Source: Ctenosaura bakeri (Eukaryota > Chordata > Lepidosauria > Squamata > Iguanidae). From it: DNA of 64,000 bases. Position 1 is the first letter of the stretch; every line of letters begins with the position of its first letter. The notes under the pieces are model-generated. The model did not search any database, was not told the DNA's origin, and saw only the letters and a program-made list of their open reading frames with translations. The stretch spans positions 62,001 through 126,000 of the forward strand of contig CAOLHI010000650.1 of NCBI GenBank assembly GCA_948474755.1. Reading direction: 5' to 3'. The position numbers and the translations under genes are program-made. Shown here in pieces: positions 23,721-36,197 of this stretch.

Positions 23721-26089
23721 CCTGTTGTAATCAAAGGAACTTGAAAGTGCTTAATATTCAGCTAGATTGTCCCCAACTTAACTATTACACATTTTCTAAA
23801 ATCTCAAATCTAACCTTGCCCCTTTGTGACCCAGAAATCACCATGGCTCTTGAAATTTCCCATTGTAGAAGAAAATAATGTTGCTATATGGCTGTTCCTT
23901 GAATGGTTCATGATCTCATCACAAAACAAGTTGTACTGCTGTTTGAAGCACTATGGGAACCAAGTCTTAATTTGAACATCATGCCATTGCTACAAAAAAG
24001 AATGATACTGATAATGAGTGAGGTGCTTCATATCATTTTATTTAGACCCTTCTAGCCATACTTTCTCTTCCTTTACTTATGAAGTATGGAAATCACAGAC
24101 AAATAAATGGAAGGATATGCATACACCTATTGAATTATATAAAAAAGACTATTAATGAAGTGTATAATAAACCTTTAGGAGATAACACTGTTTTTAAAGA
24201 AATCTACTAGGCAGACTTACTTTTTCTTTTTTAAAGAAATGTGAGAAAGAGAAAGTGAAGTTAACTTTTGTCCTTTATGTTTTGCTTTTGTGTGCAGTCT
24301 CCATCATCTGCAATCCATTAATTAGTGTTGTAAGTTTTATTTCCATTAGGAGGCAGTGAGGTTGCTGAAGAAAACATATTTGTGAATTTAGCCTCTCTCA
24401 CACAGATCAAAGTTCATATATATTCATGCCTGTAATGAGTAGGTGATGGACTAATGTTCGGCAGTGGTCTGAACCTCGTTTTTGCAAAACCTTTGATGTT
24501 GCACTAATTGGTTTTAGCACCATTGAAAAGGTGCTGAAATCAGAAGGGAAGAAATTGTCAGTAGTAGGTGGAGAAGAGATAATTTTGATTCTCACCATAT
24601 GCTGGAAACATTAAATCGTTACAACACAGGAGGAGGGAGATCAGCACTTGTTGCTTTTATATTTTTAAATCAGACTCATTATGAATTCTGTGTAAGATAA
24701 AAAAAATGCTTAATTCTAATTGTCAAAAGTCTCACTTTCACAGTTTTTATTTTTATTATTGTGGAAACAACTTTCCATCCTGCTTGTTTGCAATGTGCTG
24801 TGTATCTTTTGGCCAAATGTGTGGGGAAGAATGTAGTAACAAGGAAAATAGATCAGAATAGCATATGCTAAGTGCCAGCATTTTAATTCACTTCAGATGA
24901 TACTTCCACATGCTGCAATTAAATTAATTACAGACTTGCACCCCTATTCAAGTAAACGCAATATCCATGTGTCAGCAGACGTCTATGCTCATGTTCAACC
25001 TGGGTGGGAAATTACCATCACTGTACATGCGTGGGTGCCGTATTTATCATTCTACCACATCATTTTACAGCCATGGTAGTATTCATTGTGCCATTTTGCA
25101 GAAACCATAGTCTTGCCAATCATTGTTCTGCTATGGAGTGGAAACAGGAGGCTGGGTTCCTGGTAACTTGAGATATTGCCAACAGATCTCAGATAATTAA
25201 CACATAAATCAAATATGGGAATTGTGTGGCCTGTGGGCTCCATGTGACCCATTGATGAGTCCATTGTGGCCCTTGGGACCCTACTGTCTCTCCAGAGCCT
25301 TCATAAACTCCAGATTTGGTGGTTAAATGCATTTTTCAGCTGATAAAACACTTGTATATTAGCTATTTCAATGGGCCTATACTCTGAAAAAGGGAAAGAA
25401 CCCCCAAACATCTTGAAAAGTAACTGGGCATTATACACCACTTCCAGCTGATACAGCCAAGGGTATGATCTGGTAGAGGGCTGCTAAATCAAGCTCTTTA
25501 TTGACCCCTGCCTCTCTGAATACTTTGTTCTGGAGTTGCTGCTGGCAGGAATGCAACTCACAGTAAATATTCACCTATTTCCATCAATATTGGGATGGAT
25601 ATGATAGAGCTCCTCCCAGCTTGAGGGGGCACTTTTACCCTATCCTAACCTCCTCCAGTTGGCGCACCACTACTGCAGGATTGCTCTGTAATCTAGCAAG
25701 TTTAAAGCTAAGACATCATCAAGTAACAAGTTAGTACTTAGAATGTCACATGCCTGCTTTTCTATGTCAGGAGCTCATTAAGACATTATATGCTCCCATA
25801 CCAGTTCCAGAGTCAGGAGCCATGGGACCTTTTCCTTCCATTGAATCTGTTGACTTCCTCTCTTCCTTCTCAGCTTTGTTATCTAGCCTAGACATCACAC
25901 ACAGTTGCACAGAAAGTAAGAAAGGTAGACATACTAGGAACCATCTGGTGTGAGAAGTTATTTACAAGGTTGAAAAATGGTCCATCCTCACCACTCTCAG
26001 TGCCATAGCAGCCATCTTCTATGATAGAGATGAAAAGAATATTCAAAAATATTTCATAAATGGTTAAAAATATACTGTAAGAATATTTT
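23721..26089. other. Unassigned sequence, about 2.4 kb
   Basis: No gene or clear repeat. A weak hAT-like terminal resemblance (GTGGCCTGTGGGCTCC, GTGGCCCTTGGGACCCT) at about 25225-25283 is noted but not called. Confidence 0.45.
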
Positions 26090-26620
26090 TAAGTGAGAAG
26101 AATTTTGAACTGACAAGAATCTTGACAATGTGAGACTTAGTCTACACAAAATTTGCATACTTTTTTAGTGCAGAAAACAGCACTTTCTATGCAAAAATAT
26201 TTTCTGTGCAGCAAAAGGTGTTTCTCGCACAGAACATATTCTGGCAGGGGATTTATTCAGCACAAACTTGTCCTGTATTTGATTTGCACAGGAGAAAAAA
26301 AACTTTTTCTGCACAGAAAATGCTGTAAATCAGAACTTACTATGTGCAGAATTTGCACATGATTGTTTTACACAGAAAATGTCTATTCCTGCAAAGTAAA
26401 TGTTGTTTCCTGCATGGAAAATGCTGTTTTCTGTGCAAAACACCATATGGTAATATTTCCACATAATAAACCCCAAATTGCAAGTAGGCTTCAAGAACTA
26501 CACAGTTTTTGAAGACTTTCTTTCAGCTGGAAGAGAAGTGCTGAAATTGGCGATTCATTCCTCAAAGAAGAGAAACAGTGAAGAACTGCATCCCTAATTT
26601 AGATGAAGTATGGCCACCAT
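26090..26620 (+). repeat. Dispersed repeat, family E copy 2 (unclassified)
   Basis: Same architecture as 1-345. A left block with GTCTACACAAAATTTGCA (about 26140) is followed by at least eight degenerate units resembling TTCTGCACAGAAAATGCTG. A right block has AACTACACAGTTTTTGAAGA and CTTTCTTTCAGCTGG. The array is longer than in copy 1. No coding sequence or terminal duplication is recognised. Confidence 0.55.
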
Positions 26621-28144
26621 TATTCAACACAATGGGAAAATAGTAATCAGTGATAAATTTACTATAAACACATACATAAAATCAGTTTTCGTGATAGATT
26701 TCTTCAACATAAAATAACTTTTATTTTATTACATGTATAATTAATGTGTATGACCTATGGAATTCCTCAATATTTTTTCAAAATGATAAAGAACGCATAA
26801 GCATAAGTAAATTTTCCTGTTTTGCTGTCCTGTTTTAATGTTGTGTGCATATTACCTCATATCTCTTGATAAAAATATCAAAAGCACTGTATCATGCATC
26901 AATCATATATTTTTTTATTTAGTTTGGGAAGAAGTTTGTCTCTGCTACCTTAACTAACCATGAATTGAAGGAAGCAAATAATTCACTGTGGTATTCATAA
27001 CTAAAAAGAAGAATAACCATTTGCAACAAATTATTACAGTATTGGGATGACTGGATAGTAGCTCTCACCTTAAAGTATGGCCCTTGGTTTCTTTAATATG
27101 GCTTTACTGCTCAGTAGTTTGTACTAAACGTCTTTTACAAGTGTGGTTTATCTAATTAAAACATGAGGAAAGGTGGAAGTTCTTTTGCAGGGTGAAGGCA
27201 GGAGCAGACTCTCTTCTGCTGCTATTGACTCAAATACTTCTCCACCTTTTATGGATATCTGTAGTGCTTTTTCTTGTTCAGCCTGATTTCCCCCTTTGGT
27301 ATATCTCAGTAATTTAAATAGAAACTTCATACATTTTTTACATAATTTCTTCCCAGTTGATTATGATCTCTTTTATCTCCACATCCATGCAGGGTGCCCT
27401 CACATCAAACAATCCCAGGCAGATGCATATTCTATCATCACTCTCCAATGTGAACTTAGGCATTTAAAAATAATTCATAACCTTTACTCTTCAATCTCCC
27501 TTGACTACACTGCTTCCTCAGATTTAAACAACCAGTTATCAGAAACTGCTATTTAAATCTTGCTTGTAATGTGTTTGTGTTGTAATCTGTCTGCACTGTT
27601 CATTAGGGAAGAGTATTGTATTTGGATGAATCCTAATCCTGAGCTGAACCAAAGTGTTTTACACTAGTTCTGATGCTTACAAACACAAGTTTGTTACCTA
27701 GGACCACCCCTCTACTGTTCTATTTTCAGAACAATAGTTCACAAATAATTTAGAGACATATGTGCATTCTTATTCAGATACCCTTTAAATGTGGAGACTC
27801 TTTTTGCATAAAAAGCACTGGATTTATTAATCTTAAAATTAGCATCCTTGATTCTACCCAGCATAGGCAAGTATGAGTGCAAATTCCTCCAATTCTGCTG
27901 AAATATTTAAAAGTTACTGATAGTTCCATGAAAAAAAAATCTTTAAAGTTCACAGCACCAGTCCTCTGTACTTATTTGCCAGCTACTACCCTCTTTAAAG
28001 AGCTACTATGTCTGAAAATGTAATCCAATCTGATAAAGAGGAGGGAAAATTTATACCTTGTTTTAGATTTCCAGTTATAGTCAATGGAAGTGCATGTACC
28101 GTAGAGTTTCCAAATCTCAGCTTGGGTTCAGGACCCAAGTCAAA
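26621..28144. other. Unassigned sequence
   Basis: AT-rich, no recognised feature. Confidence 0.5.
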
Positions 28145-28564
28145 GGCCCTTTCTGCACCTTACCTTTTCACGGAGGTGGGGGCAGCGGTCACACGAGCAG
28201 CCTCTTTCACGAGGCGCTCACTTCGCTTCTACTTCCTCACCACAGCTGGCTTGCTGGTCGCGCGAACGCCCCACCCCTTCCTACCGCAGCACAACCTGGG
28301 AATTGCAGGCCAGCGCTGAGGCAGGAAGTGTGACCGGCCCGGCTCCCCATGCACCACAGGGCAGGTAAGTGTGCGTGGGCCCCAGGAGCATTGCGTGACC
28401 GTGCAGCATTTTCGACTTTAAGCCAAAAATAAAGAAATGCACGTGCGGTCCATGTCAGGCCCTTGAGTGTTGAGCAAATGGGAGTGCATCATGCAGACTG
28501 CTCCTCCCATTTACGCAATGCTCAAGGGGCCCTCTGGCTTTAGAAACAGCGTGCGAAAAGGGCC
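28145..28564. mobile_element. Family B foldback MITE, copy 2
   Basis: Ends GGCCCTTTCTGCACC and GTGCGAAAAGGGCC. It is flanked by an exact 5-base repeat CAAAG (28141-28145 and 28564-28568, sharing the terminal G and C). It keeps hairpin H2 (TTTTCGACTTTAAGCCAAAAA, about 28410-28430) and hairpin H3 (28460-28528), with AAATGGGAG in one stem strand and GTGCATCATGCAG near the tip. GC-rich relative to its surroundings, with no coding function. Confidence 0.8.
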
Positions 28565-29003
28565 AAAGTGTAGTGGTTCTGAATCTGCCCAGAGTAACTT
28601 GTACACTAAATTGGAGTCCAAACTGACTTATGCTAGGAGCACACATCACTGTTACTCATACATTTTACTATGTGATAGCAACACTAGTGGGAGAACTCTA
28701 GAAGTCTAACATAAATATTTCATTTGTACTACTCCTGTGAATCAGGTTGCTACAGCCAAGACTCCCAAGTCTGGATAATGAATTTACCCATTATACAAGT
28801 ACATTATGTATTATGCAACTCTGATTTATGATGTCACTTTTAAAAAAAGTGTAAAATTTTCAGCAAATGCTTCACCAGCAATATCTATACCATGTTCCTT
28901 AGTACCTTTATTTATTCCAGTTAAATAAAATACTTATAGACCACTTTTTCCTTGCTTTTGTTTAATAGCAAAACAGAATGCTTTGCAGGGGACTACTCTA
29001 GAG
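28565..29003. other. Unassigned sequence
   Basis: No recognised feature. Confidence 0.5.
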
Positions 29004-29118
29004 AAGATGGCCATCTGTCGGGATTGCTTTGAGGGTGTTCCTGCATGGCAGGGGGTTGGACTGGATGGCCTGTGTGGTCTCTTCCAAATCTAGGTTTCTA
29101 TGATTCTATGATTCTAAG
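29004..29118 (+). mobile_element. CR1 3'-end fragment
   Basis: Nearly identical to 19794-19908: GATGGCCATCTGTCGGGATT, GAGGGTGTTCCTGCATGGCA, GGACTGGATGGCCTGTGTGG, then ATTCTATG octamers. A severely 5'-truncated CR1 insertion of about 115 bp, recent judging by its match to the larger copy. Confidence 0.9.
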
Positions 29119-29283
29119 ATGGATTACTTTGTTATATCTATTTTTTCCATCTGTTCCTCCATCTAGTTCAGTAGTAGGAACCTCTGGGCTCCTCCTTTAA
29201 ACTCAGACAATAGACAAGATGCTTTTCCTGTGACTCACTAGTGGTAAGTTACTTTTTGATCCAAGTTAAATATTTTTTTCTGT

Positions 29284-29498
29284 TGCATTTATATCCCACC
29301 TTTCATCGAAGGTGTTCAGAGCACTGTACATAGTTCGTTCTCCCCCTATCATCCCAACAATCTTGTGAGATGGGTTAGATGGAGAGATATAGTGATTTCA
29401 CACAGGTTTACCCATAAAACTTTATGGCCAGCTGAGATTTGAACTAGATCTTCTGAGCCCTGATCTGACATTGTAACCACTAGACCACATTGGCTCTC
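29284..29498 (-). mobile_element. Antisense tRNA-derived CORE-type SINE
   Basis: In minus orientation it starts with a tRNA-like head: an A box in GTGGTCTAGTGGTT (reverse of about 29473-29486) and a B box resembling TAGTTCAAATCTC (29434-29446). A CORE-like middle follows, then a tail ending AAAGGTGGGATATAAATGCA. The pol III boxes are recognisable but decayed. It is non-coding. It differs from the Sauria SINE at 41782 in both head and tail. Confidence 0.7.
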
Positions 29499-29690
29499 AA
29501 AACTTTGCCACTGCTCACATAGCTAAGCATAGTTAACAAAAATAATAATAAAAAAAATGCATTGGTTGTTTAAATTTCTTATTTATTTTGAAACATTTGT
29601 GCAACACAGAAATATAATATAGCCTCCTGATACACTCATCCAGAAAAGATTTTCTGTAAACAAACAAGGCAGGAGAGAGAGAATGAGCAT

Positions 29691-30288
29691 AGAATCATAG
29701 ACTCATAGAGTTTGGATAGACCACAGGGGCCATCCAGTCCAATCCCCTGCTATGCAGGAACAAACATCAGAGCACTCCCAACAGATGACCATCCAGCCTC
29801 TGCTTAAAACCCTCCAAAGAAGGACAATCCACCACACTCTGAGGCAGTATATTCCATTGCCGTACAGCTCTGACCATCAGGAAGTTCTTCCTGAGGTTCA
29901 GGTGAAATCTCCTTTCCAGTAGCTTGAATCCATTGCTCTTTGTCCTATTCTCTGGAGCAGTAGAAAACAAGCCCACTCCCTCCTCAACATGACATCCCTT
30001 CAAATATTTATATTCATGTCCCTCTTAACATTCTCTTTTGTAGATTAAACATACCCAACTCCCTAAGCCAGTCATAGGACATGGCTTCCAGACTCTTCAC
30101 CATTTTGGTCGCCCTCCTCTGGACACACTCCAGCTTGTCAATATCCTTCTTGAAATGAGGTGCCCAGAACTGGACACAGTAGATGAGGTCTAACCAAACA
30201 GAATAGAGTGGAACCATTACCTCCCCTGATCTAGATACCATACTCCTATTGATGCAAACAAGAATCATGTTGGCTTTCTTGACTGCCC
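29691..30288 (-). pseudogene. Antisense CR1 ORF2 C-terminus and 3' end
   Basis: Minus-strand CR1 of the same broad subfamily as 16952-19908, beginning at the 3' tail (AGAATCATAGACTCATAGAG) and reaching upstream to [11 protein letters not shown]. Two frames are readable: GCHVEEGVGLFSTAPENRTK to FKQRLDGHLLGVL (29767-30003) and [10 protein letters not shown] to RELGMFNLQKR (30014-30268). A frame shift lies between them. The RT catalytic core is absent (5'-truncated). Confidence 0.85.
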
Positions 30289-30807
30289 TTTATTTCCATT
30301 CTCAGCACCTTCCATGTGTTGAAGGTTATTTTTGTGATGAGGCTCTCCCAATTTAGAGTTCTATTAAAACAAGGTTCCACATTCCTCAGGGAGTTTTCAT
30401 AGGCTATGTGCTGTAGGCAGACTCCCACAGCCTGTGAAGAGGAGGCCTGAGCTTTCATGCTATTTCTATTTGCATGTTTTTAAAACACACTTTCTGAATG
30501 TTCAAAAGGCGAAATGGAGCAAAGAATCTGGACTGTCAAATCAAGACATCCCCATTCCATTTGGACAATGGTTTACCAGGTAGCAAAAAGGATCAAAAAT
30601 CTCATTTGCTCAGAGGGTATCAATGCTGAAAGAAAAGAAAAGAAGAGAAGAGAAAACAAGAAAAAGTGACTTCTCTGTTGCTTAATGTGTTTGCTTTATT
30701 TATTTTATTTATATTGCCTTTTTCTCTTAAATGGTGTTCAATCTTTGTATGAAAAGTATCCTAAAAACTGAAACAGGACAAAACTGACAAAACAGGACTA
30801 GAGATTT
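30289..30807. other. Unassigned sequence
   Basis: A purine-rich run AAAGAAAAGAAAAGAAGAGA near 30629 is the only notable feature. Confidence 0.5.
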
Positions 30808-31090
30808 AAATATTTGCTGAGTTTTCTCTGCACTGCAAGAGAAAATGAACATTTCTGTACAGTTTTTGACCAGTATTTCCACATCTTGAAATATTTTAGG
30901 AATTTTTTCTGGACAGAAATAAAAATATGTATTTCTGTGCAGGACTGCAGGGTTTTTAGTCTAGGTTTGTTGTCGTTGTTGTTGTTGTTGTTTTAGAAAA
31001 TACACCCATTTTGCACTATTACTTTTAAAAAATGGCTTTTTTGTATAAAAAATGTATTTTTCTGTGAAAACATTTCTCTCTCATACACAA
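30808..31090 (+). repeat. Possible family E relative with GTT microsatellite
   Basis: Repeats of TTTCTGTACAG/TTTCTGTGCAGG-like units recall family E, but its diagnostic left and right blocks are not clear. A GTT run occupies about 30968-30993. Low-confidence grouping. Confidence 0.3.
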
Positions 31091-32240
31091 AATACACTTT
31101 CCAGAAAGATGCTTGACCTTTTCATGGAATGGATGGGGGTGCTGAAAACACACCAATTTTGCTTAAAAATTTGTTTCTGGTAACTGGATTTCCTTGCCCA
31201 CCCTCCATTTATTGTTGTGCACAGTAATTTCCAAATGAGGATACTAGGTGGACATTGCACAAAATTCTCACCTATGGGTTATTCTTCAAAACAGGGAGTT
31301 TTGTATGTTTTCCTGACTGGGTCTCCCCCACTTTTTTTTCCACCTGAGAAATAAATAGCAGCAAATATTCTTCCCATCTCTACTTGGGATACAGTATCAC
31401 GCAAAATGTGAGTGCTATAAATCAAGGAGAGCTTAGCAGAACTTTCAAGCTTTGGCATCCTGTAATTTAAGAGGTTGACTTCCAAAGTCCACAGAGTATG
31501 TGGCTGCAGTCAGGATGTTTACACAGAAAGCACAAACTGATGGCATCGAAAATTTTGTTGGTCAGCCTTTAAACTGCCTGATTTGGCAGATATACTTGCC
31601 CACTTTGCAATACTCAGTTGGACTGTGACTCTGTTTGATGTACCTACACATTCTTTTGAAGCTCTGAAGTTAAAATGAAATCCTGTCCATGCACAGAATG
31701 TAGGAATAAGATTAAAATACAAACCATTCTCATCTGCATTTCTTGATCAAATAAACAACCTGTAACACCGTTATCCTTCAGATTTTTCAATATTTCTCTG
31801 AATTTTATCATGATGTTCTCCACTGTAAAAACAAACTGCCTACATAGGGAGACTGTATATATTGCAAGAAAATTGATTATATAGATGCCAGCAGAAAGTG
31901 GGTGCAAAAATGTATTTATTGGGAGAAATAATCCATTCAAGTGGGTATGAATTTTCATGGATAAATTTTAGACTGATACAGAAACTGGAGTGAATGAAAT
32001 TTTCCTCATGGAATCCCAGCCACCCATACTTTTCTAAGAGAGTTTTAGACACCATATCCTTGCTATTTTATCCCATAACAAAAGAGCATCCTTTTTGTTC
32101 AGGTGATTTGGTAAAAAGTCCTATTGTAAATGAAAAGTTGTGTTCTTGCTTACCTTTTATAAAACTTACAAGAAAAATTGTGGTACAAAGAAATCTAGTA
32201 TTTGAACATTCAGGATTGGGGACTGTGTGGAATATAAAGC
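31091..32240. other. Unassigned sequence
   Basis: No recognised element. Confidence 0.5.
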
Positions 32241-32335
32241 CCTCCAGAACTGATTGAACTGCAGCATCCCTTAGCCCTATACTTCATTGTCAATGGTGAG
32301 TTGTAGCCCAACAACATCTGGAGAGCCACAGGTTT
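32241..32335. mobile_element. hAT-type MITE fragment
   Basis: Mirrored arms GCCCTCCAGAACTGATTGAA and CAACAACATCTGGAGAGCCA enclose CATCCCTTAGCCCTA and GTGAGTTGTAGCC. This matches the common amniote hAT MITE pattern with arms reading GGCCCTCCAGATGTTGTTGG. The extreme ends and the 8-bp duplication are not resolvable. Confidence 0.55.
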
Positions 32336-34515
32336 CCAACTTCTGCTCTATTGTATAAGTAAGCAAATATCACTGATGGATGAACAACAGCTCTGACTTC
32401 AAAGCTGACTTAGCAGACAAAAGTAGACTTCTTTTATTTCTTTGGGCAAAGAAATATTCCTTCATTAATTCTTCCCCACACTCCATTTCTCTGTGTGAAT
32501 GAAGTACATAAATCTGTCTGGGCATCAGTATTCTCAGCTGGACTTTTCTCTAAGGCTTCACGCTGGGACTTACAATTTCCTTTATGTTGGCTTTTCCTTC
32601 TACCTGTCATGAAAGGAAAAGCAGCAGAGCTTGTAGCTCTCATTCATAACTCTACAAACATAGCATATTCAATACCTTTCCCAGTAGGCCATGACTTCAC
32701 GCAAGCCATGACCTCACTGTGTCTGTTCAGTCATAGCTGTATCCTTGGATCAGATACAAGAACAGTCTTCTTTCTTGTGGATGAAGGCTTCCTCTCTCCA
32801 CAGAATCAAGCATATATCCAGGACAAAGATATTTTTCACTGGAGGCCAGTGCTGAACTGCTGACATGACTGGCTGTCAAAATTCACCCTCCAGCCTTCAT
32901 AACATCAAGATGCATGAAGGAAAACATTTGTTTCTGCTTCTGTCTTCAGAATACTGTTAACAAGGCTAGAGAAATATCTACAAAACAATATTGGCTTTGT
33001 GCCACTTTGACTGTCTTGGCTTCCCTCGAAGCATATCTAGAATTACAGTTTTGTTCACTTTCCTTCCAAATTTCACCAGTTTGAAAGAGATTAAAAAATG
33101 CTTCTATGTGATGATGTCAATCATCCTCTGGCATTGTTTGTGGTGTCATCTTTTCACTCCTACAATGTATTGAGTAAGGCACAGACATAGGATCCATAGA
33201 ATGATCTGGAGTTCCTGGCCTTGGATGGTATCTTTTCCTTCAAATATAACACCTAAATTTGCACAGTGGTGGCTAGTCAGCAGGGCAATGAATTAATTTG
33301 AAGTTGTACTCCATTCTTTAAAGGGCTCAGTGCCCACTGACATGGAAGCCTGCAGCTGCCACTGAATTTGAACTTAGAAAAACATTGGTACAATCTTGTG
33401 TGTGCATGTGTTTGAAATTTGTATACTCTACACATGCTTTCTCCTGGATATATCGCACCATGGAAGTAATACAATGTAGGTAGCAGCACTGCCCACAGCA
33501 CATACTTTTTCAAGTAACTAGTTCATAATAACATTCATTTATGGAATAGAATAAACAATTTATGGAATAGAATAGCAATGTTAATTATTTTAGGGACATA
33601 ACAAGTAATCCTTGTTTGTTACTTCCAAAGAACTGCTTTTGGGGAATTGTTCTGGGAGATTTCTGACCATTTTTTCCCCTCATTCTCCTTTTTAAAAATT
33701 AAAAACTTAACAAATACTAATGGATAATGTGATAACCTTTCATAAAACTAATGTCAATGCATTCTTGGGGTATGTCTCATCGGTTTCACCTAGCATTCCA
33801 AGTCATCCGTTCTGTGGGCTACTGTAAGTGTCCTGGGGCAATTTGTTCCAGTTCTGAGGAGATGGGAGTTAAAGGGAAAGCATTCTGTTTTTCACTGTAA
33901 CAGATTTATTTGCCCTTGTCTGTGTAATGAGGTGCTGACCTTAATAGTATGAGATGGCCGGAGGGTTTCCCTCTGCTTTTAACTTTAAAAATGATTCCCA
34001 CACCCCTCAGAGTGACAGAAAAAGTTGTGTGGTGATGACTCCATCATACGCTAGAGCAGCGATACTCTAGAGATTGCAGAAAGTACCTTTCTTCCAGTCA
34101 GCAATGCTTCTTGCAGAGCCTAGACTCTAGAGCATCATAAGACTCTAGTGAATCTTTAGACCCTGGTATCTCCACTGCAAGAAGTGTCACTGGCTAGTTG
34201 GCAGCCATACTTCCTGTAATAGTTACAGAAACACCATTCCTGTCTATTCCCATTCTGTGGTGGAACTGGCACCAGGCAGAGTTTCCTGCTGCTTTGAATG
34301 ATTTGGGAACCATGATCTACAGCTAAAAATAGAAAGCCTCTCCAGCTATCTTGCACTATAAAGATAAATACTACCAATGCTCTTCCCCATTCTAAATGAG
34401 CAAGTCTACTATATAAAAGTCGAGGTTTGTCTGTTTGTCTGCATCAGGCAGGAGAAAACCTCATACAATTGGCTATGTAAGGCAAGAAGACCTCATATGA
34501 TTGGCTGGCTGTGAA
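32336..34515. other. Unassigned sequence, about 2.2 kb
   Basis: No gene. A 122-codon open frame at 32495-32863 has no recognisable domain. ACTATATAAAAGTCGAGG followed by TTTGTCTGTTTGTCTG near 34410-34440 may be a transposon terminus, but I cannot name it. Confidence 0.45.
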
Positions 34516-34590
34516 GATTCCATGGAATCCTGGGGTTGGCAGTTTAGGGAGGGGTCTTTAGAATTCTCAACCGAGCTCTTGGGCCTCAGG
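34516..34590. repeat. Partial family A MITE
   Basis: TGGAATCCTGGGGTTGGCAG and GGAGGGGTCTTTAGAATTCT match the centre of family A read from its right arm. Both termini are missing. Confidence 0.6.
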
Positions 34591-34703
34591 CTGGTTGCTA
34601 TGGAGATGAGTCCTACCATCACTAAGGATGCCAGAAAACATTTGGGAGGCATATGTGAAAAAAATTAAAGTGACATACATAACATACTCATCTCACACAG
34701 TAA

Positions 34704-34904
34704 GGCCTTTCTGCACTACACTGTTATAGTGCTATTATTCCACTTTCAACCTCCTGTGGAATTCTGGGGCTTGTAGTTTACTGAGGCCAAAGAGCTCTCT
34801 GGATGAAAATTCTAAATGCCCCTCCCTAAACTGCAAACCCCAGGATTCCACAGGAGGTTGAAAGTGAAATAATAATACTATAACAGTGTAGTGCGGAAAG
34901 GGTC
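34704..34904. mobile_element. Family A palindromic MITE, long form
   Basis: Full-length: ends GGCCTTTCTGCACTACACTG and TAGTGCGGAAAGGGTC, with arms TTCAACCTCCTGTGGAATTC and CACAGGAGGTTGAAAGTG mirrored. Flanks do not show a clear duplication. Confidence 0.85.
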
Positions 34905-35302
34905 TAGATTGTATGGGTTCCATATGTGAGGAAACTTGAAGTTGAAATTCAAAACAGAACTGCTTCCAGAAGCCATTGCACAAATTCAACAGAAGCAAAA
35001 AATTCAAAAACCAGTACATCAACATCAGCAGAGAATACAGATTGGATTGGGGACCATGGGGAAAAGTTAGAGGTATTGGAATAGGCTTGTTGCTGTGGAG
35101 ACAAGACCTAGGAGCAAGGAGAAAGATAGTGTATTCATTCAGGAACCCAACCTCTGTATATTAACAACTCTGAATATACATTGCACTGGGAAGTATGGGG
35201 GAAAGTTGCAGGTACTGGAGAAGACAGTTTGGTGAGTTCTTAAGAGGAAAATAAAATCCCTGGCAACTGTTACTGCGGTTCAGACCTACCCGGAGATAGC
35301 AC
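34905..35302. other. Unassigned sequence
   Basis: No recognised feature between the MITE and the LTR. Confidence 0.5.
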
Positions 35303-36197
35303 TCAATATCACTTTGATATCAAACCATTTGGCTTTCCTCTGCCACCCCACTCCACATGTTTGTGAGGCCTCCGGACAAGCACGTAAACAGGCACAGCCG
35401 ATAATTGCTGGACATTCCATTCTCCACCCAGGCAGGCCAGACAGAGCCAGTTCGTCGCTTCAGGGACCTCTCCAGCAAACACCTCATTGCATATACATGA
35501 TACTAACAAAGGCTCCCTGCCCTGAGCAGGTAACCTGACAAAGCTGTACTAAGCGCTCCGCATTTGCATACTGGCTACACTATTGTCAATTGGGCTCTAA
35601 GTCAATCATGCTAAAACCTGACCTTTCCAGGGCTTTGTCCCGCTCCTAAAATGCATTGTTCTCACCGAGTAAGGTATGGCTTGCAGTCACAATTCACCCT
35701 ATAAAACTTCCCGATTCCGAGACCCTCCTCGGATCACTCTGGAATTCCAGACCGCCTTGCTGCCGCTTTGCCTGGCGAACCTTCCCCTGAGTTCCAGTAA
35801 CTGAGCTCGCTAAACCCCGGATTGCTCGGACCGCTCCGCCGCGCCGAGTTTCTTCATTGCACCCGAATTCCGCTCTCAAGGTCCAGGACTACAAGACAGG
35901 TGTCGTATCACCCTCTAAAAATCCCCATTCCCTCTAAAAATCCCTATTTCCGATTCTTTAGTTAGCTGTGTGACTGTGTTGTCTTTAATATTTGTCTGTA
36001 TTTACTAAAACATCAATTTTATTACTTCAAACCATCTGACTGCTTGACTGACCTGACCCCGTAGACGCTGAGTTGCAAGATCCTGCTACGTTACCCTGCC
36101 ACTCGCTAGCCTTAGTGATTGCTCCAGCTAATTTCCCCCAAAGTGTTGTTTGGTTATTTGGGTGTCCCTCTCGGGACCCCCAGAGATCAGGGTAACA
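35303..36197 (+). mobile_element. Solo retroviral-type LTR, copy 2
   Basis: Same family and orientation as 8838-9719. It starts near TCAATATCACTTTGATATCA and has CTATAAAA at about 35699-35706. It shares the AAAAATCC blocks and the CTGACC/GTAGACGCTGAG segment, and ends TCGGGACCCCCAGAG ... GGGTAACA. It retains more CpG than copy 1. The canonical AATAAA is not preserved (TACTAAAACATC in that area). No internal retroviral sequence or primer-binding site adjoins either end. Boundaries are approximate. Confidence 0.75.

Noticed and set aside
34400..34445. Helitron-like or other transposon start at ACTATATAAAAGTCG
   Set aside because: No matching 3' hairpin end or second copy was found in the window, so the assignment cannot be supported.
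8838..36197. A single very large provirus between the two LTRs
   Set aside because: The LTRs are clearly diverged, no retroviral genes lie between them, and the interval contains CR1, L2, SINE and MITE insertions in both orientations.
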